Source: an uncultured Comamonadaceae bacterium
GTDB lineage: Bacteria > Pseudomonadota > Gammaproteobacteria > Burkholderiales > Burkholderiaceae_C
Direction of reading: 5' to 3'
DNA: 7,916 nt
Assembly: GCA_937871735.1 (NCBI GenBank)
Contig: CALMOI010000195.1
Location: 1-7,916 of the forward strand
A program made the position numbers and the translations under genes. This document shows, one piece after another, positions 5,910-7,916 of the stretch (positions are counted from its first letter, which is position 1; every line of letters begins with the position of its first letter). The notes under the pieces are model-generated. The model ran no database searches, had not been told where the DNA came from, and saw only the letters and a list, made by a program, of their open reading frames with translations.

Positions 5910-7139
5910 ATGCCCGTAAACTTGATTGCTCCTCAAGCTGCTGACCTTCATGCTGTGCCCGGCGTTCGCATCGGCGTTGCCGAAGCGGGCGTGCGCAAAG
6001 TCGGTCGCAAAGACCTGACCGTCTTCCTGCTGGACGAAGGTTCCAGCGTTGCCGGTGTGTTCACCAGCAACCGCTTCTGCGCCGCGCCCGTGCAGGTTTG
6101 CCGCGAACATCTGGCCGGTGGCGACGCCATCCGCGCCCTCATCATCAACACCGGCAACGCCAACGCGGGCACTGGGGCCGATGGTTTGGCCCGCGCCCGC
6201 GCCATGTCGGACAGCTTGGCCCAGGCCACCGGCCTGCGTGTTACCCAAGTGCTGCCGTTCTCCACCGGCGTCATCATGGAGCCGCTGCCTATCGACCGCA
6301 TTCAAGCCGGTCTGCCCGCTGCCTTGGCCGATGCCAGCCCGGCTAACTGGGCGCGTGCGGCCGAAGGCATCATGACCACCGACACCCTGCCCAAGGCCTT
6401 CAGCACCCAAGTCAACTTGAGTGGCACCACCGTCACCGTGACCGGCATCAGCAAGGGCGCGGGCATGATCCGCCCCAACATGGCCACCATGCTGGGCTTT
6501 TTGGCCACCGACGCGCGCATTGCCCCGGAGCTGATGGCCGGTCTGGTCAAGGAGCTGGCTGACGGCTCCTTCAACCGCGTCACCATCGACGGCGACACCT
6601 CGACCAACGACTCCTTTGTCTTGATCGCCACCCAGCAAGCTGCCCACGCACCCATCACCACCTTGGACAGCGGCGACGGTGCCATCCTCAAAACCGCCTT
6701 GCTGGGCGTGGCGCGCCAGTTGGCCCAAGCCATCGTGCGCGACGGCGAAGGGGCGACCAAGTTCATCACCGTGCGCGTCGAAGGCGGTAAGACTGGCGAG
6801 GAATGCCGCCAAGTGGCCTACGCCATCGCCCACTCGCCGCTGGTCAAAACGGCCTTCTACGCCAGCGACCCCAACTTGGGCCGCATTCTGGCCGCTGTGG
6901 GCTATGCTGGCATCGCCGATCTGGATCAGACCCTGATCGACCTCTACCTGGACGACGTGCATGTCGCCGTGCAAGGTGGCCGCAACCCGGCTTACGAAGA
7001 AGCCCAAGGCCAGCGCGTGATGCAGCAAAGCGAAATCACCGTGCGCGTGGTGCTGGGCCGAGGCGAGGCTGCCGACACGGTCTGGACGTGTGACTTCAGC
7101 CACGAGTACGTCACCATCAACGCCGACTACCGCTCCTGA
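5910..7139 (+). CDS. argJ: Bifunctional ornithine acetyltransferase / N-acetylglutamate synthase ArgJ
   Basis: ArgJ moves the acetyl group from N-acetylornithine to glutamate, closing the acetyl cycle of arginine biosynthesis; the bifunctional form also uses acetyl-CoA. The 409-residue length is typical. Visible landmarks: TGNANAGTG (81-89), the oxyanion-region STGVI (118-122), the substrate-binding KGAGM (182-186), and the self-cleavage site MATML, where the chain is cut between A192 and T193 so that Thr193 becomes the N-terminal nucleophile of the beta subunit. The C-terminus ends in YVTINADYRS, the usual ArgJ ending. The sequence alone does not settle whether this one is mono- or bifunctional. 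The ATG is preceded by a weak GAAAG (5899-5903). It lies 28 nt after secA with no terminator between, and the next gene begins 6 nt after its stop, so the three are probably one operon. Confidence 0.96.
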   Translation: MPVNLIAPQAADLHAVPGVRIGVAEAGVRKVGRKDLTVFLLDEGSSVAGVFTSNRFCAAPVQVCREHLAGGDAIRALIINTGNANAGTGADGLARARAMSDSLAQATGLRVTQVLPFSTGVIMEPLPIDRIQAGLPAALADASPANWARAAEGIMTTDTLPKAFSTQVNLSGTTVTVTGISKGAGMIRPNMATMLGFLATDARIAPELMAGLVKELADGSFNRVTIDGDTSTNDSFVLIATQQAAHAPITTLDSGDGAILKTALLGVARQLAQAIVRDGEGATKFITVRVEGGKTGEECRQVAYAIAHSPLVKTAFYASDPNLGRILAAVGYAGIADLDQTLIDLYLDDVHVAVQGGRNPAYEEAQGQRVMQQSEITVRVVLGRGEAADTVWTCDFSHEYVTINADYRS

Positions 7140-7145
7140 TTCGCC

Positions 7146-7916
7146 ATGAACGCGCAATTTGAACGCCTGCTGGCCCGGGCCGAGCAGTTGATCGACCGCA
7201 TCGAAGCCGTGCTGCCCCAGCCGCTGGCCGCGCCCGATTGGGCCGAGGCCGTGGCGTGGCGCTACCGCAAGCGCAGCTCCGGCCACGGCGTGCTGGAGCG
7301 CGTGCGCCACATCGCTGCGCTGACGCTGGACGACTTGAAAGAAATCGAGCCGCAAAAAGAAAAAATCCAGCGCAACACCCAGCAGTTCGTACAAGGCCGC
7401 CCGGCCAACAACGTGCTGCTCACGGGCGCACGCGGCACGGGCAAGTCCTCGCTCATCAAAGCCTGCCTGAACAGCTACGCCGCCCAGGGGCTGCGCCTGA
7501 TCGAGGTCGATAAGGCCGACTTGACCGATTTACCCGATATTGTGGAAATAGTCGCGGATCGGCCCGAAAAATTCATCATCTTCTGCGATGACCTGAGTTT
7601 TGAAGAAGGCGAGGCGGGCTACAAGGCGCTCAAGTCCATCTTGGACGGCTCGGTGGCCGCCGCCACGCCCAACGTCCTGATCTACGCCACCAGCAACCGC
7701 CGCCACTTGTTGCCCGAGACCATGAAGGACAACTTGGCCGCTACCCACAGCGAAGACGGCGAGCTGCATCCCGGCGAGGCTATCGAAGAAAAAATCTCGC
7801 TGTCCGAGCGCTTTGGCCTGTGGGTGAGCTTCTACCCCTTCAGCCAGGACGAGTACCTGGCGATCGCCGGGCAATGGCTTCGATCCTTTGGCGCGACCGA
7901 TGCCGCCGTCGAGCAA
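7146..7916 (+). CDS. DUF815 family P-loop ATPase, AAA+-like (3' truncated by window edge)
   Basis: The reading frame is open from ATG 7146 to the last base, giving 257 codons with no stop; family members are usually somewhat longer, so only a short C-terminal part should be missing. Features of a DUF815 ATP-binding protein are visible: an N-terminal helical region (1-85), Walker A GARGTGKS (94-101), Walker B FIIFCDDL (143-150) with the acidic pair D148-D149, a sensor-1-like YATSNRR (180-186), and SLSERFG (218-224), in which Arg222 may be an arginine finger. No transmembrane segment or signal peptide is seen. The substrate is unknown; the family is poorly characterised, and similarity to AAA+ loaders does not define a role. 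It follows argJ after 6 nt and no strong Shine-Dalgarno sequence is visible, which suggests translational coupling. argJ followed by this ATPase is common in Burkholderiales. Confidence 0.9.
   Translation, partial: MNAQFERLLARAEQLIDRIEAVLPQPLAAPDWAEAVAWRYRKRSSGHGVLERVRHIAALTLDDLKEIEPQKEKIQRNTQQFVQGRPANNVLLTGARGTGKSSLIKACLNSYAAQGLRLIEVDKADLTDLPDIVEIVADRPEKFIIFCDDLSFEEGEAGYKALKSILDGSVAAATPNVLIYATSNRRHLLPETMKDNLAATHSEDGELHPGEAIEEKISLSERFGLWVSFYPFSQDEYLAIAGQWLRSFGATDAAVEQ

Noticed and set aside
5784..7394. 536-codon open frame on the minus strand across argJ
   Set aside because: Long antisense frames are expected opposite GC-rich genes with strong third-position bias. Its composition (Gly, His, Val, Ala and Gln rich) and lack of any domain mark it as a shadow of argJ.

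Overview
The window looks like core chromosome of a betaproteobacterium of the order Burkholderiales, probably Comamonadaceae-like. This is inferred from protein character and gene order: the end of a cytochrome bc1 operon followed by sspA-sspB, and a dciA-like gene / M23 peptidase / secA / argJ / DUF815 ATPase block. No mobile element, CRISPR array or unrecognised multi-gene cassette is visible. Every sizeable open stretch is either a recognisable housekeeping gene or a shadow of one.

Layout. 2-244 is the C-terminus of cytochrome c1 (petC). The gap at 245-351 holds two hairpins; the second has a T-run and ends almost at the sspA ribosome binding site. sspA (352-963) and sspB (994-1500) encode the RNA-polymerase-associated stringent starvation protein and the ClpXP adaptor. 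A tRNA-Thr(UGU) gene with encoded CCA lies at 1553-1628. A small DciA/DUF721-type gene on the minus strand (1991-1665) converges on the tRNA and diverges, with only 14 bp between start codons, from a membrane-anchored M23 (LytM) peptidase at 2006-2977. A 132-nt structured leader then precedes secA (3110-5881), followed by argJ (5910-7139) and a DUF815 P-loop ATPase that runs off the end of the window (7146-7916).

How the parts relate. petC-sspA-sspB read in one direction, and secA-argJ-DUF815 are tightly spaced (28 and 6 nt) and look co-transcribed. SecA drives Sec-dependent export. The M23 protein is itself a Sec client, and it sits directly upstream of secA, where E. coli has secM. ArgJ serves arginine biosynthesis.

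The most interesting non-coding signals are around secA. A hairpin (3094-3120) encloses the only Shine-Dalgarno-like sequence and the start codon. An upstream leader (2985-3032) can fold in two mutually exclusive ways, and a candidate -10 box overlaps the stop codon of the M23 gene. These suggest translational or leader-based control of secA, but this is inference from base pairing alone. I found no convincing wholly new protein system.
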